Positions 9,731-19,508 of a stretch of DNA of 64,000 nt are shown in pieces. Source of the DNA: Lactobacillus sp. PV012 (lineage in GTDB: Bacteria > Bacillota > Bacilli > Lactobacillales > Lactobacillaceae); assembly GCF_014522325.1 (NCBI RefSeq), contig NZ_CP041983.1:620001-684000 (forward strand). Reading direction: 5' to 3'. A program made the position numbers and the translations under genes. Positions within the stretch are counted from its first letter, which is position 1, and every line of letters starts with the position of its first letter. A model generated the notes under the pieces. It searched no databases. It worked only from the letters and a program-made list of their open reading frames with translations, and had not been told where the DNA came from.

Positions 9731-10726
9731 ATGAAAAGAATTGCGATTGATGCAATGGGTGGCGAAAATGCCCCTCAAGCAATTATTGAAGCAGTATTAC
9801 GAGCAAAAAAGGAATTAAAAGATACGCAGTTTATTTTATTTGGAAATGAAGAAGAAATAAAAAAGTATCTTAAAGAAGAAGATTCTCAAATTAAATTGGT
9901 GAATACTACTGAAGTAATTGCCGATGATGAGGAACCAGTAAAAGCAATCAGAAGAAAAAAGGATTCATCAATGGTGAAAGCTGCCCAAGCAGTTAAAGAA
10001 GGCCAAGCAGATGCAATTCTATCTTTAGGAAATACTGGGGCACTTCTTGCTTGTGGAATTTTTATAATTGGGCGAATCAAGGGAGTTAATCGCCCAGGGT
10101 TAATGCCAACCATGCCAAGTAAAAAAGGTGATCAAGGATTTAATATTATCGATGTAGGTGCAAATGCTCAAAGTAAGCCAGAATATTTAGTGCAATGGGC
10201 AGAAATGGCTAATTTTTACGCTAAAAAAATTAGAAACGTTAAAAATCCTAAAGTAGCTCTCTTAAATAATGGCGCTGAATATGACAAGGGAGATGCTTTG
10301 CATCAAGAAGCTTACAAGCTTTTAAAAGAGACAGATTTAAACTTTATTGGTAATATTGAAGGAAATGAGATTATGACAGGTAAGGCTGATGTAATTGTAA
10401 CAGACGGCTTTACTGGAAATGCTGCTTTGAAGTCAATTGAAGGTACAGCTAGCGTGATCTTAGGAATGTTAAAAGATGCCTTATTAAATAATGGTACTAA
10501 GGCAAAGCTAGGAGCTTTATTAGCAAAACCTGCTTTAAAGGCTTTAAAATCTCGTTTTGATACTGCACGCTATGGTGGAGCAGTTTTGTTAGGAGTAAAT
10601 GCACCAGTTGTTAAAACTCACGGTCGTTCTGATCAGCGACCAATTTATTACACATTGGTACAAATTGATAAAATGTTAGATCAAAATTTGATAGATTTGT
10701 TAAAGAAACAATTTAGTCAAGAATAG
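9731..10726 (+). CDS. plsX: Phosphate acyltransferase PlsX
   Basis: PlsX makes acyl-phosphate from acyl-ACP, the donor for PlsY in phosphatidic acid synthesis at the membrane surface. The family N-terminus MKRIAIDAMGGENAP is exact from ATG 9731, so I reject the GTG at 9722. Further blocks are LGNTGALL, NIIDVGAN, LNNG and the DGFTGN loop. The length of 331 residues is normal. It ends shortly before acpP, which has its own promoter. Confidence 0.96.
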   Translation: MKRIAIDAMGGENAPQAIIEAVLRAKKELKDTQFILFGNEEEIKKYLKEEDSQIKLVNTTEVIADDEEPVKAIRRKKDSSMVKAAQAVKEGQADAILSLGNTGALLACGIFIIGRIKGVNRPGLMPTMPSKKGDQGFNIIDVGANAQSKPEYLVQWAEMANFYAKKIRNVKNPKVALLNNGAEYDKGDALHQEAYKLLKETDLNFIGNIEGNEIMTGKADVIVTDGFTGNAALKSIEGTASVILGMLKDALLNNGTKAKLGALLAKPALKALKSRFDTARYGGAVLLGVNAPVVKTHGRSDQRPIYYTLVQIDKMLDQNLIDLLKKQFSQE

Positions 10727-10739
10727 AGTTTGATATAAT
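10712..10739 (+). promoter_or_regulatory. Probable acpP promoter
   Basis: TTTAGT at 10712-10717, a 16-base spacer and an extended -10 TGaTATAAT (TATAAT at 10734-10739) straddle the plsX stop, about 26 bases before the acpP start. Confidence 0.55.
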
Positions 10740-10765
10740 AGTTGTAAACATAAAGGAGGATCTTT

Positions 10766-11008
10766 ATGAGTCAAGAAGAAATTTTTAATAAGATTGCTGA
10801 TATGATTGCAGATCGTTTTGAAGTAGATCGCTCAACAATTACAATGAATCTTAACTTTCAAAATGATTTGGATGCAGATTCAATTGATTTTGTAGAATTT
10901 GTCATGGATTTAGAAGATGCATTTGGTAGTGAAATTCCAGATGAAGATGCTGAAAAATTACAAACTGTTGGTGAAGCAGTTGAATATATTCAAAATCATC
11001 AGAGCTAA
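10766..11008 (+). CDS. acpP: Acyl carrier protein
   Basis: The 80-residue acidic protein carries the phosphopantetheine attachment motif DADSIDFVEF, whose serine (near residue 38) is the modified residue; most ACPs have DSLD, so leucine is replaced by isoleucine. It holds growing acyl chains in fatty acid synthesis or feeds PlsX. GGAGG lies just before the ATG. It sits between plsX and rnc, the classical position, and a hairpin terminator follows. Confidence 0.94.
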   Translation: MSQEEIFNKIADMIADRFEVDRSTITMNLNFQNDLDADSIDFVEFVMDLEDAFGSEIPDEDAEKLQTVGEAVEYIQNHQS

Positions 11009-11030
11009 AGATATAAATTTAGCAATTTTT

Positions 11031-11061
11031 AAGGTCACCTCTTTTGAGATGACCTTTTTTT
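11031..11061 (+). terminator. Intrinsic terminator after acpP
   Basis: The stem AAGGTCA / TGACCTT closes around a TCTTTTGA loop segment and runs into seven T. Confidence 0.85.
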
Positions 11062-11106
11062 ATTGAAAGTAATGTATAATTAATTTGACAAAGAAAGGAC
11101 ATATAA

Positions 11107-11784
11107 ATGATTACTGAAGAATTTAAAAAGAATCTCAAAGAAAAATATGGAATTGTTTTTCATAATGAAAAGCTATTAGAAAAAGCTTTTACCCATACAT
11201 CATATGAAAATGAACATCCTGGGTCAGGAAATTATGAAAAGTTAGAGTTTTTAGGGGATGCAGTTTTAGAACTTGCAGTATCGGATTATTTATATCGTCA
11301 TTTTCCTAAGTTAAATGAAGGTGAACTAACTCGTTTGCGTTCAAATATTGTAAGAACAGAAGGATTTTCTGAATTTGCAAAAGAAGCAGGCTTTGCACAG
11401 GCAGTTAATCTGGGTAAAGGTGAAGAAAAATCAGGTGCTCGGCAAAGAAAGACGTTGTTAGAAGATATTTTTGAAGCTTTTAATGGCGCTCTATTTTTAG
11501 ATCAAGGAATGCCTGCAGTTCAGCACTTTTTACATTTAACTGTTTATCCATTGATTGCAGAAGGTGATTTTGATGATTCAAGAGATTATAAAACAGAATT
11601 GCAAGAACAACTTCAAAAGAATGGCCCAGTTAAAATTAAATACAACGTCATTGCAGAAGATGAAACAAAACCGATGTTCAAAGTACAGCTTGTTGTTAAT
11701 GGAGTAGCTAAAACTCAAGGAATGGGTAGAAATAAAAAAGCAGCCGAGCAACAAGCAGCAATGAAAGAATTAAAAAATATATAA
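11107..11784 (+). CDS. rnc: Ribonuclease III
   Basis: RNase III cuts double-stranded RNA in rRNA precursors and structured mRNAs. The signature EKLEFLGDAVLEL (near residue 43) and the second acidic motif EDIFEAFNGAL provide the metal-binding Glu/Asp residues. A dsRNA-binding domain occupies about residues 155-225, ending GRNKKAAEQQAA. The 225-residue length is normal. It starts the rnc-smc-ftsY block. Confidence 0.96.
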   Translation: MITEEFKKNLKEKYGIVFHNEKLLEKAFTHTSYENEHPGSGNYEKLEFLGDAVLELAVSDYLYRHFPKLNEGELTRLRSNIVRTEGFSEFAKEAGFAQAVNLGKGEEKSGARQRKTLLEDIFEAFNGALFLDQGMPAVQHFLHLTVYPLIAEGDFDDSRDYKTELQEQLQKNGPVKIKYNVIAEDETKPMFKVQLVVNGVAKTQGMGRNKKAAEQQAAMKELKNI

Positions 11785-11801
11785 GAGGAAAAGGTGAGAG
11801 T

Positions 11802-14800
11802 TTGCCTTTAGATGCATTAATTATTAACGGCTTTAAATCATTTGCTGATAAGACAACAATTAAGTTTAATTCAGGAATTACTGGAATTGTAGGACCTAAT
11901 GGAAGTGGAAAAAGTAATATTACAGAGGCAATCCGTTGGGTAATGGGTGAAGGATCAGCTAAATCACTGCGTGGCGAAAATATGAAAGATATTATTTTTG
12001 CAGGTAGTCAATTTAGAGCACCATTAAATTCCGCACAAGTAACCTTAATTTTTGATAATCATGATCATCAATTGAATATAAATAATGATGAAGTAAGTAT
12101 TACACGTAAGATTCTTCGAAATGGAGATAGTGAATATTTAATTAATAATAATAAAGTTCGTTTGCGTGATATCCGTGATCTTTTTATCGAGATGGGGATG
12201 TCTCAGGATAGTTTAGCGATTATCTCTCAAGGTAAAGTTGATCAAATATTGAATTCTAAGCCAGAGGATCGTCGTAGTTTGTTTGAAGAAGCAGCAGGAG
12301 TTCTTCACTTTAAGCAACAAAAACAGGCTGCATTAAGAGAATTAGATAAAACAAATGATAACTTAATTCGAATTAATGACTTAGTCAAAGAATTAGAAGA
12401 TCGTGTTGAGCCATTAGCTGAACAAAGTTCTCTTGCTAAGCAATATAAGTTTCAAAAAAGTCAACTTGATGAAAAAATGAAGCAGTTACTTGCAATTAAT
12501 TTGAACCAATTAGAACGCAAGCGACAAGAAATTACTAAAGTAGCTGATAAAAATAATAAACTGCTTACGAAACTAGATGAAGAAGTTAAGAAATCTAAAA
12601 GTGAGTTAGAAGGTAAAAAAAGCCAATCCAGTCTATTACAAGACAAAAAGGAAACTCAGCAACAGAATGTTTTAAATTTAACTCAAAAAATAGCTGATTT
12701 AAACACTCAGTTACAGGTTAAGCAACAATCAAGTAAATATAATGAAGCTACAAAAGCAGAATATAGCTTACAAAAGCAAGAACTTTTAGCAAATAAGAAA
12801 AATTTAAAAAATAAAGCTGAAATGTTACAAGTTCAAGCAGTAAACCAAGCTAAAAATTTAGAAAGTTTACAAAGTAAGATTCATCAACTACAGGAGAATT
12901 TTTCTGATAATCCTGAGGCTTTAAATAAGCGTTTAGATGATTTACGTAATGATTATATTGAAAACTTACAAGAGCAAGCTAACCTTCATAACGCAGTAAT
13001 TAATTTACGAAAAGAAAAGGATAGATTAAAAAATAGTTCAGTAGTCGAAAATAAAGAATTAACTTCAAAACTTGCAGAAGCTAACAACCAGTTGGCTAAG
13101 TTGGCAGAACATGGCAAGAAACTCCAAAATAAGAAGCAAAGTCTTGAAAAACAAGTTGAAGAGATTAAGAAAGACCAAGTTAAATTTGAGCAGCAACTCA
13201 ATAACTTAACCAATCGAAAAAATGAGCTATTATCACATTTAAATGAATATCAGGCACAAGTGGATGCTCTTAAACGTCTCCAGCAGCGGCATGAAGGATA
13301 TTACTTTGGAGTTAAGTATGTTTTAAATCATCTGAACGATTTTTCAGGGATAGTTGGGGTAATTGGAGAATTAATTACTTTTCCAGAAAAGCTGCAAGCT
13401 GCATTGACAACTGCGTTGGGAAGTGGAGTTCAAAATTTAGTTGCTGTTGATCAAGAGAGTGCTCGCTTGGCTATTAGACGCTTAAAGACTACTCATAGTG
13501 GACGAGCAACTTTTTTACCATTAGATGGATTAAGACAACACAAAATCCCAACTTCAACTCTAAAAATTTTAGAAGGACTAGAAGGCTTTCTAGGAGTAGC
13601 TAGTGACTTAGTTGCTAGTAATTCTAAATATGATTTAAAGAATGCAATTAACTATCTGCTAGGAAATGTTTTAATTGTGCAGAACTTAGAAGTGGCTTTA
13701 AGAGTTCAAAAGCGGATTGGAAATTACTATCGAATTGTGACTTTAGATGGTGATATTATTAGTCCTGGTGGTTCCATGACAGGTGGAGCAAAAAATCAGC
13801 GAAATAATTCTCCTCTTGCTACAAACAGCGAAATTGATAAGTTAACTAGGCAAGTAGCAACTATCAAAGAAAAGCTTAAAAAATTATCCCAATCTATTAC
13901 AGAAATTGATAGTCAGCTTGAAAAAACTAATCAACAAACTATCACTTTTTCAGATGATTTAGGGAAAGTAAGTGAAGCTTACAATCAGAGTAATTTTGAA
14001 TATCAAAGTCAAAAAAAAGAAGTTAACCGGCTAACCTTGCTTCAAAAACAACAAGATGAAGGGCAAAAATTAAAGGCCCAAGAGTTAGAAAAAATTCAGC
14101 TAAATTTAGAGAAAATTAAAAATGACGAGAGTAATATAAGTAAAAAAATTGCTTCTCAAAAACAAGAAATGGCTGATATGAAGCAAAGTCTGGCTGATTT
14201 TGATACTGCTTATAATAAATTTCAAAAAGAAATTAGTGATTTAAAAGCGCAATACGCCGTTGAAAAAAATAAACAGGAAAATTTGATTGAGCAACAAAAG
14301 CAATTACAAACACAACTTAAAAATAAAGATAAGCAAATTGAAGTTTTGACAGAAAAGATTGATCAATTAGTCCCAGTAGCAGCGGATGTTGTAAAGACAC
14401 TTAGAAACCAACTGAAACAGTTAGACCAAGATAAGCAAAAAGCTAATGAAAAACTTATTTTGACTAATGAAAATCTTGGAAAATTGACAGCGCAAATTGG
14501 AAATTTAGAGTCAATTGCTAATCGTAATTATGAGTTGCGTAAAAATGCAGCTTTAGAGCAAGAGCAAACTTCAGTGGAACAGGCAAAAATTTCTGAAAAG
14601 ATGAACCATTATTTAACACAACTACGCCAAGATTATGGTTTAACTTATGAAGCAGCAATAAAATTGGTTAAACAGCCTGACAAGGAAGAATACAAGGCAC
14701 AGTTGGAAAAAGATATTCATCTGCATAAGATGTCACTAGAAGATATTGGTCCTGTTAATTTACAAGCTATTGAAGAGTATGAAGATGTAAAAAGTAGATA

Positions 14801-15362
14801 TGATTTTTTAAATGGACAGCAAGAAGATTTGTTGACAGCTCGGAAAAATATCGAAACTTCAATGAGTCAGTTAGATGATGAAGTTAAGATACGTTTTGAA
14901 AAGACCTTTAAAGAGATTTCTAAGAGTTTTGAAAAAATTTTCCCAATGATGTTTGGTGGAGGAAATGCAAGGTTGATGTTGACACAGCCAGATAATTTAT
15001 TGGAAACGGGAATCGAAATCATTGCTCAACCTCCTGGCAAAAAATTACAAAATTTAAGCTTATTATCAGGAGGAGAAAGAGCTTTAACAGCTATTACACT
15101 ATTATTTGCGATGCTCCAAGTAAATCCAGTTCCTTTCTGTATTCTAGACGAAGTAGAGGCAGCGTTAGATGAAGCTAATGTTAGTCGATTTGCTGAATTT
15201 TTAAATGAATATGATTTTGCCACTCAATTTATCGTCATTACGCACCGACGTGGTACCATGCAAAAGGCTGATAATCTTTATGGGGTTACTATGCAAGAGT
15301 CAGGTGTATCTCAAGTCTTATCCGTATCTTTAAGTGAGTTAAGAGAAGAAGGGGAAAAATAA
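11802..15362 (+). CDS. smc: Chromosome segregation protein SMC
   Basis: SMC forms the condensin core with ScpA and ScpB and compacts and separates sister chromosomes. The 1186-residue protein has the Walker A loop GPNGSGKSN (near 32-40), two long Gln/Lys/Glu-rich coiled coils, a hinge around 510-660 with the glycine patch GGSMTGGA just after, and the signature LSGGERAL with Walker B CILDEVEAALDE near the end. It starts with TTG (PLDALIINGFKSF), preceded by AGAGGAAAAGGTGAG. It ends one base before ftsY. Confidence 0.96.
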   Translation: MPLDALIINGFKSFADKTTIKFNSGITGIVGPNGSGKSNITEAIRWVMGEGSAKSLRGENMKDIIFAGSQFRAPLNSAQVTLIFDNHDHQLNINNDEVSITRKILRNGDSEYLINNNKVRLRDIRDLFIEMGMSQDSLAIISQGKVDQILNSKPEDRRSLFEEAAGVLHFKQQKQAALRELDKTNDNLIRINDLVKELEDRVEPLAEQSSLAKQYKFQKSQLDEKMKQLLAINLNQLERKRQEITKVADKNNKLLTKLDEEVKKSKSELEGKKSQSSLLQDKKETQQQNVLNLTQKIADLNTQLQVKQQSSKYNEATKAEYSLQKQELLANKKNLKNKAEMLQVQAVNQAKNLESLQSKIHQLQENFSDNPEALNKRLDDLRNDYIENLQEQANLHNAVINLRKEKDRLKNSSVVENKELTSKLAEANNQLAKLAEHGKKLQNKKQSLEKQVEEIKKDQVKFEQQLNNLTNRKNELLSHLNEYQAQVDALKRLQQRHEGYYFGVKYVLNHLNDFSGIVGVIGELITFPEKLQAALTTALGSGVQNLVAVDQESARLAIRRLKTTHSGRATFLPLDGLRQHKIPTSTLKILEGLEGFLGVASDLVASNSKYDLKNAINYLLGNVLIVQNLEVALRVQKRIGNYYRIVTLDGDIISPGGSMTGGAKNQRNNSPLATNSEIDKLTRQVATIKEKLKKLSQSITEIDSQLEKTNQQTITFSDDLGKVSEAYNQSNFEYQSQKKEVNRLTLLQKQQDEGQKLKAQELEKIQLNLEKIKNDESNISKKIASQKQEMADMKQSLADFDTAYNKFQKEISDLKAQYAVEKNKQENLIEQQKQLQTQLKNKDKQIEVLTEKIDQLVPVAADVVKTLRNQLKQLDQDKQKANEKLILTNENLGKLTAQIGNLESIANRNYELRKNAALEQEQTSVEQAKISEKMNHYLTQLRQDYGLTYEAAIKLVKQPDKEEYKAQLEKDIHLHKMSLEDIGPVNLQAIEEYEDVKSRYDFLNGQQEDLLTARKNIETSMSQLDDEVKIRFEKTFKEISKSFEKIFPMMFGGGNARLMLTQPDNLLETGIEIIAQPPGKKLQNLSLLSGGERALTAITLLFAMLQVNPVPFCILDEVEAALDEANVSRFAEFLNEYDFATQFIVITHRRGTMQKADNLYGVTMQESGVSQVLSVSLSELREEGEK

Positions 15363-16715
15363 ATGGGACTATTTGATAAAATCAAAAAATCTCTTTTTGG
15401 TAAGAAAAAAAGTGAAGAGCCAGTATCACAAGAGCCAGAAAATCAAGAATTAAAGTCAGAGGCTGTAGAAAGTGAGCAAGAGAAGCACTCTGAGGCTTCC
15501 TCTGAAGCAGACCAAGTTTCTGCAACTAGTGAAGAAGAGAAACCTCAAACTAGTACTTCACCAGTAGTTGAACAAGAGAGTGAGGATAAGGAAAAAAGTG
15601 AAGAAATAGCGCCTCAAGAGAATACAGAAATTTCTTCAGATACTGAGGAAGAAGCTAGAGAAGAAGAGAAAAGTGAGTCTCCATTAATCTCTGAAGAAAC
15701 TGCTGCAGCTGATCCAAATGAAGAATCAATAGAAGTGGATGAAATTGAAGAAGAAAGTACTCCAGACGAAGAAGATAAAGAAACAGATCAAGAAAAGTAT
15801 GATCGTGGTTTGAAAAAAACCAACTCTTCTTTTGGGGCAAAACTTAATGCTTTCTTTGCTCGTTTTCGTTCAGTTGATGAAGAATTTTTTGATGAGTTAG
15901 AAGATCTGTTAATTGAATCAGATGTTGGCTTTGAGACAGCTGTACAATTAACTGATTCATTAAGAGATGAAGCTAAACTTCAAAAAGCAAAAAGCCACGA
16001 TGAGTTAAAAGAAGTAATTGTTGAAAAACTAGTGGATATTTATGATAAGGGAGGAGAAGGTAAAAATTCTACTCTTACTTATAATCCAGATGCTAAGCCA
16101 AATGTTTATCTTTTTGTAGGAGTAAATGGTGCTGGAAAAACTACTACAATTGGGAAATTAGCTAAGCGAATAAAAGATTCAGGAAAAACAGTGATGATGG
16201 TAGCCGCTGATACTTTTAGAGCGGGTGCTGTTGAACAGTTAGTTGAATGGGGTAAGCGTGATAACGTTGAAGTAGTAACTGGTAAGGAAAAAGCAGATCC
16301 TGCTTCTGTAGTTTATGATGGGGTAAAGCAAGCGCAAGAAAAGGGAGTTGATTATCTCTTAGTTGATACTGCAGGACGTTTACAAAATAAAGTAAATTTG
16401 ATGAATGAGTTAGATAAGATCGAAAGAACAATTAAAAAGATTTTACCTGAACAGCCAGAAGAAGTACTGTTAGTGTTAGATGGTTCAACTGGACAAAATG
16501 CATTATTACAGGCTAAGGATTTTGATAAGACGACCAAATTGACCGGCTTAGTCCTTACTAAGTTAGACGGTTCCTCAAAAGGTGGAGTTGTTTTAGCAAT
16601 TCGCAATGAAATGGATTTACCAGTAAAACTAGTTGGGCTTGGAGAAAAGGTAGATGATTTAGCAGATTTTGATGCTGAAAAATTTGCTATTGGTTTGTTC
16701 CAAGGATTAATTTAA
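15363..16715 (+). CDS. ftsY: Signal recognition particle receptor FtsY
   Basis: FtsY is the SRP receptor that docks ribosome-nascent chains at the membrane translocon. The first 150 residues are a very acidic, Glu/Ser-rich A region after a basic amphipathic start (GLFDKIKKSLFGKKK) that can touch the membrane. The NG GTPase follows: GVNGAGKTTTIGKLA, DTFRAGA, DTAGR and TKLDGSSKGG. The length of 450 residues is at the long end because of the acidic extension. It directly follows smc with no gap. Confidence 0.95.
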   Translation: MGLFDKIKKSLFGKKKSEEPVSQEPENQELKSEAVESEQEKHSEASSEADQVSATSEEEKPQTSTSPVVEQESEDKEKSEEIAPQENTEISSDTEEEAREEEKSESPLISEETAAADPNEESIEVDEIEEESTPDEEDKETDQEKYDRGLKKTNSSFGAKLNAFFARFRSVDEEFFDELEDLLIESDVGFETAVQLTDSLRDEAKLQKAKSHDELKEVIVEKLVDIYDKGGEGKNSTLTYNPDAKPNVYLFVGVNGAGKTTTIGKLAKRIKDSGKTVMMVAADTFRAGAVEQLVEWGKRDNVEVVTGKEKADPASVVYDGVKQAQEKGVDYLLVDTAGRLQNKVNLMNELDKIERTIKKILPEQPEEVLLVLDGSTGQNALLQAKDFDKTTKLTGLVLTKLDGSSKGGVVLAIRNEMDLPVKLVGLGEKVDDLADFDAEKFAIGLFQGLI

Positions 16716-16726
16716 GGAGAAATTTT

Positions 16727-18151
16727 ATGAAGAAATTAAGTGCATGTACAACAATATTGGTTGGTAAAAAAGCTTCCATTGATGGTTCTACAATGATTGC
16801 TCGTAATGATGATACTTTTAAGCCAATTACTCCACAACGTTTTATTATTGAACCCGCTGTGAAAGGTGAAAAGGGGAGAAAAATCAAATCTTGGTTGAAT
16901 AAATTTGAAATGGAACTTCCTGAAGATTCTCAACGGGTTCCTGCAGTACCGAATGTGGACTATAAAACAGAAGGTTACTATGATGAAAGTGGTATTAACC
17001 AAGAGAATGTTGCCATGTCTTGTACTGAATCTACTTATGGTAATGAAAGAACTTTAGCTTTTGATCCTTTAGTAAAAGATGGTCTTGACGAAGACTGCAT
17101 GCAAACTGTAGTTTTACCTTATATTCATTCAGCTCGTGATGGAGTAAAACGTTTAGGAAGCCTAATTAAAAAGTACGGTTCTCCAGCTGGAAACTCAGTT
17201 TTATTTAGTGATAAAGATGAAGTTTGGTATATGGAGATTGTAACTGGTCACCACTGGGTAGCCCAACGCATTCCAGATGATTGTTACGCAGCTACTGGGA
17301 ATCGCGTTGCTATTCAGCAGGTTGATTTTAATGATCCTGATAATTTTATGTGGAGTGAAGGGATCCAAGAATTTGTAGAAAAATATCATTTAAATCCTGA
17401 TCTTGAAGGTTGGAATTTCCGCCACATATTTGGTACTTATACTGAACAAGATCGTCACTACAATACTAGTCGTCAATGGTACATTCAAAAGTACTTTAAT
17501 CCTGATATTGAGCAAGATCCTGAAGATGGAGAAATACCTTTTATTAGAAAAGCTAATAAAAAGATTTCTAGAGAAGATATCGAATTCTTATTGGGTTCTC
17601 ATTATCAAGATACTCCTTATGATCCTTTTGGAAAGGGAACAGATGAAGAAAAGCACCGCTTCCGTCCTATTGGGTTAAATAGAACTCAGAATTCTCATAT
17701 TTTACAAATTAGATCAGATGTACCTAGTGAAATGGCCGGAATAATGTGGTTATGTATTGGAGGACCAACATTTACTCCATTTGTACCATTCTTTACCAAT
17801 ATGAATGATACTGATCCATCATATAATAATACTTCTATGAACTATAATCGTAATGATGCATGGTGGTATTACAAGTCCTTAGCAGCTTTAGTAGAAAGCC
17901 ACTATCCTCAATTTGTACAACTGGATACTAAATATTTAGAGGAGTTAAATCGGTATTATCGTGGCCGTGTAGAAGAAATTATTAATAATGCTAAGGCACT
18001 AACTGGTAAAGAATTAACAGATTACTTAACCAAAGAAAACCAAAAGACAGTCGCTCACACTAAAGAAGACAGCGAAAAATTAATGGGACAAATGTTTATT
18101 GACAGCATTAACATGTCTAAATTGACTTTCAATATGGATAAAAATCTTTAG
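16727..18151 (+). CDS. pepD: C69-family dipeptidase (PepD type)
   Basis: This 474-residue Ntn-hydrolase belongs to the lactobacillar PepD dipeptidases, which release amino acids from dipeptides in the cytosol. The segment SACTTILVGKKAS places the nucleophile at Cys7; no signal peptide precedes it. The block DGSTMIARNDD and the NRTQNSHILQ region match the family. GGAG lies just before the ATG. In most Firmicutes ftsY is followed by ylxM, so this gene and the next two are a lineage-specific insert. Several paralogues usually exist, so the subtype is uncertain. Confidence 0.92.
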   Translation: MKKLSACTTILVGKKASIDGSTMIARNDDTFKPITPQRFIIEPAVKGEKGRKIKSWLNKFEMELPEDSQRVPAVPNVDYKTEGYYDESGINQENVAMSCTESTYGNERTLAFDPLVKDGLDEDCMQTVVLPYIHSARDGVKRLGSLIKKYGSPAGNSVLFSDKDEVWYMEIVTGHHWVAQRIPDDCYAATGNRVAIQQVDFNDPDNFMWSEGIQEFVEKYHLNPDLEGWNFRHIFGTYTEQDRHYNTSRQWYIQKYFNPDIEQDPEDGEIPFIRKANKKISREDIEFLLGSHYQDTPYDPFGKGTDEEKHRFRPIGLNRTQNSHILQIRSDVPSEMAGIMWLCIGGPTFTPFVPFFTNMNDTDPSYNNTSMNYNRNDAWWYYKSLAALVESHYPQFVQLDTKYLEELNRYYRGRVEEIINNAKALTGKELTDYLTKENQKTVAHTKEDSEKLMGQMFIDSINMSKLTFNMDKNL

Positions 18152-18184
18152 TTGGCTTTGTAACTGTAGTTTTATAGCAGTAAA

Positions 18185-18234
18185 AAATAAGAGATCACTT
18201 AGGAAATAACTTTCTAGGTGATCTCTTATTTTGT
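18185..18234. terminator. Bidirectional terminator between pepD and the lipoprotein gene
   Basis: A long stem AAATAAGAGATCAC / GTGATCTCTTATTT with an A-rich 5' side and T-rich 3' side can end both the pepD transcript and the convergent lipoprotein transcript. Confidence 0.85.
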
Positions 18235-18281
18235 AAAAATTAGTTGATTTTGAGGATGTCTATAAAATAATATGTTTAAAT

Positions 18282-18890
18282 TTATTCTAGATTAATTTCA
18301 GTTTTGCTAGTTAGTTTATTATCATGGAAAATTAATGTGACGCTAGCATTTTGTCCTTTAACACCGGTTAGCCACATAGCAGTGTAGGTAATAGTATTGA
18401 CAATGCGATTTTCATTAACTAAATCAGGTTCACCATATTTTTGGACAATGCTAGCATAAGTATCACCGTTTTTTAAGGCTTTATAATCTTTTAAAGTGAA
18501 GTTGGTAGTGCTTCGGTTCCATTTAAAACCAGTAATATTTTTAGTAACCGCATGATTATTTAGAAATTGAATAGTAATCGTTGTTTTACCTTGTTTCCAG
18601 ATGTAAGATGTAACATCAATGTTGTGAATTTGAGTATCATTTTGAGAAGAAGGAGTACCAAGCAATTGTTTAGTTTTTTGTAAGCTAGTGCCTCCATTCC
18701 CAAATTGACTTAATTCACCAACTTGAATTTTAGCGTAATTTTTACGTAATTTTTCTAGTGAATTATTTGAAGTGGTCGAAGCAGTAGATTGAGTGGAATT
18801 AGTAGAATTATTTTTTGAGTTTCCGCATGCAGTTAAACCGACTGCAATTCCGAGTGATAGAATAATAGTAAAAATTTTTCTTTTTTCCAT
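18282..18890 (-). CDS. Lipoprotein, DUF3862/SmpA-like
   Basis: A signal peptide with lipobox LTACG (Cys near residue 23) is followed by a Ser/Thr/Asn-rich linker and two repeated units, each resembling the small beta-lactamase-inhibitor-like fold seen in DUF3862 and SmpA/OmlA proteins (KTKQLLGTPSSQND and YASIVQKYGEPD). The mature protein should sit on the outer face of the membrane. The start at 18890 follows GGAGG; the longer reading frame to 18953 has no signal. Function is unknown. The family assignment is by resemblance only. Confidence 0.8.
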   Translation of the reverse strand: MEKRKIFTIILSLGIAVGLTACGNSKNNSTNSTQSTASTTSNNSLEKLRKNYAKIQVGELSQFGNGGTSLQKTKQLLGTPSSQNDTQIHNIDVTSYIWKQGKTTITIQFLNNHAVTKNITGFKWNRSTTNFTLKDYKALKNGDTYASIVQKYGEPDLVNENRIVNTITYTAMWLTGVKGQNASVTLIFHDNKLTSKTEINLE

Positions 18891-19029
18891 AATATAACCT
18901 CCATGATTAGAAATTATACCATTATTATTGCAATAAAAATTAATTTTAGTCATTAAGTAAGCATAAAGATGGAAGTGATTTTAAAAGAGGGGTATACTAA
19001 TAATAAATAAGTGGAAAGAAGGATTTTTT

Positions 19030-19395
19030 ATGAAAAAATTAGATTCAAACAAATTGACCCCAGAACAACAAGGCTTAATTAACGACAACTTAGCTTACAT
19101 GGCTACAGTTAATGAAGATGGAACTCCACAAGTTGGTCCTAAAGGTTCAATGATTGCAATTAATGATCATCAATTACAATACCTTGAAAAAACTAAGTCA
19201 ACAGCTTACGAAAATATTAAACGTGGTTCAAAAGTTGCTGTTGTTGCAGCAGATGTTCCAAGCCACAGCGCCGTACGTGTAGATGGTACTGCAACTATTC
19301 ATGAAGATGATGAATTTGCTAAGGAAATTTTAGCAAATAGTGATACTCCAAATGCTTACGTTGTAGTAATCGACATTGACGAAGTAGACGCTTAA
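19030..19395 (+). CDS. Pyridoxamine 5'-phosphate oxidase family protein
   Basis: This 121-residue protein has the split-barrel FMN-binding fold of small PNPOx-like proteins: MATVNEDGTPQVGPKG near the start, then KGSMIAINDHQLQYLE and the central VAVVAADVPSHSAVRVDGTA. Such proteins bind flavin or heme, and few have a known substrate, so I do not assign PdxH. It has a weak GAAAGAAGGA ribosome-binding site and stands alone between a minus-strand lipoprotein gene and ylxM. Confidence 0.8.
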   Translation: MKKLDSNKLTPEQQGLINDNLAYMATVNEDGTPQVGPKGSMIAINDHQLQYLEKTKSTAYENIKRGSKVAVVAADVPSHSAVRVDGTATIHEDDEFAKEILANSDTPNAYVVVIDIDEVDA

Positions 19396-19508
19396 TAATA
19401 TTACAAAACGTATTAGAGAAGCTTTTCTATTTAAAGTAGAGAAGCTTCTTTTTTATTAGGTTAGGAAAGAGGAGGAATTTTTGCTATACTTAATCTCAGG
19501 TGAAACAT

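Noticed and set aside
17403..17678. A plus-strand frame inside pepD
   Set aside because: It overlaps the intact dipeptidase gene in another frame and has no start signals.
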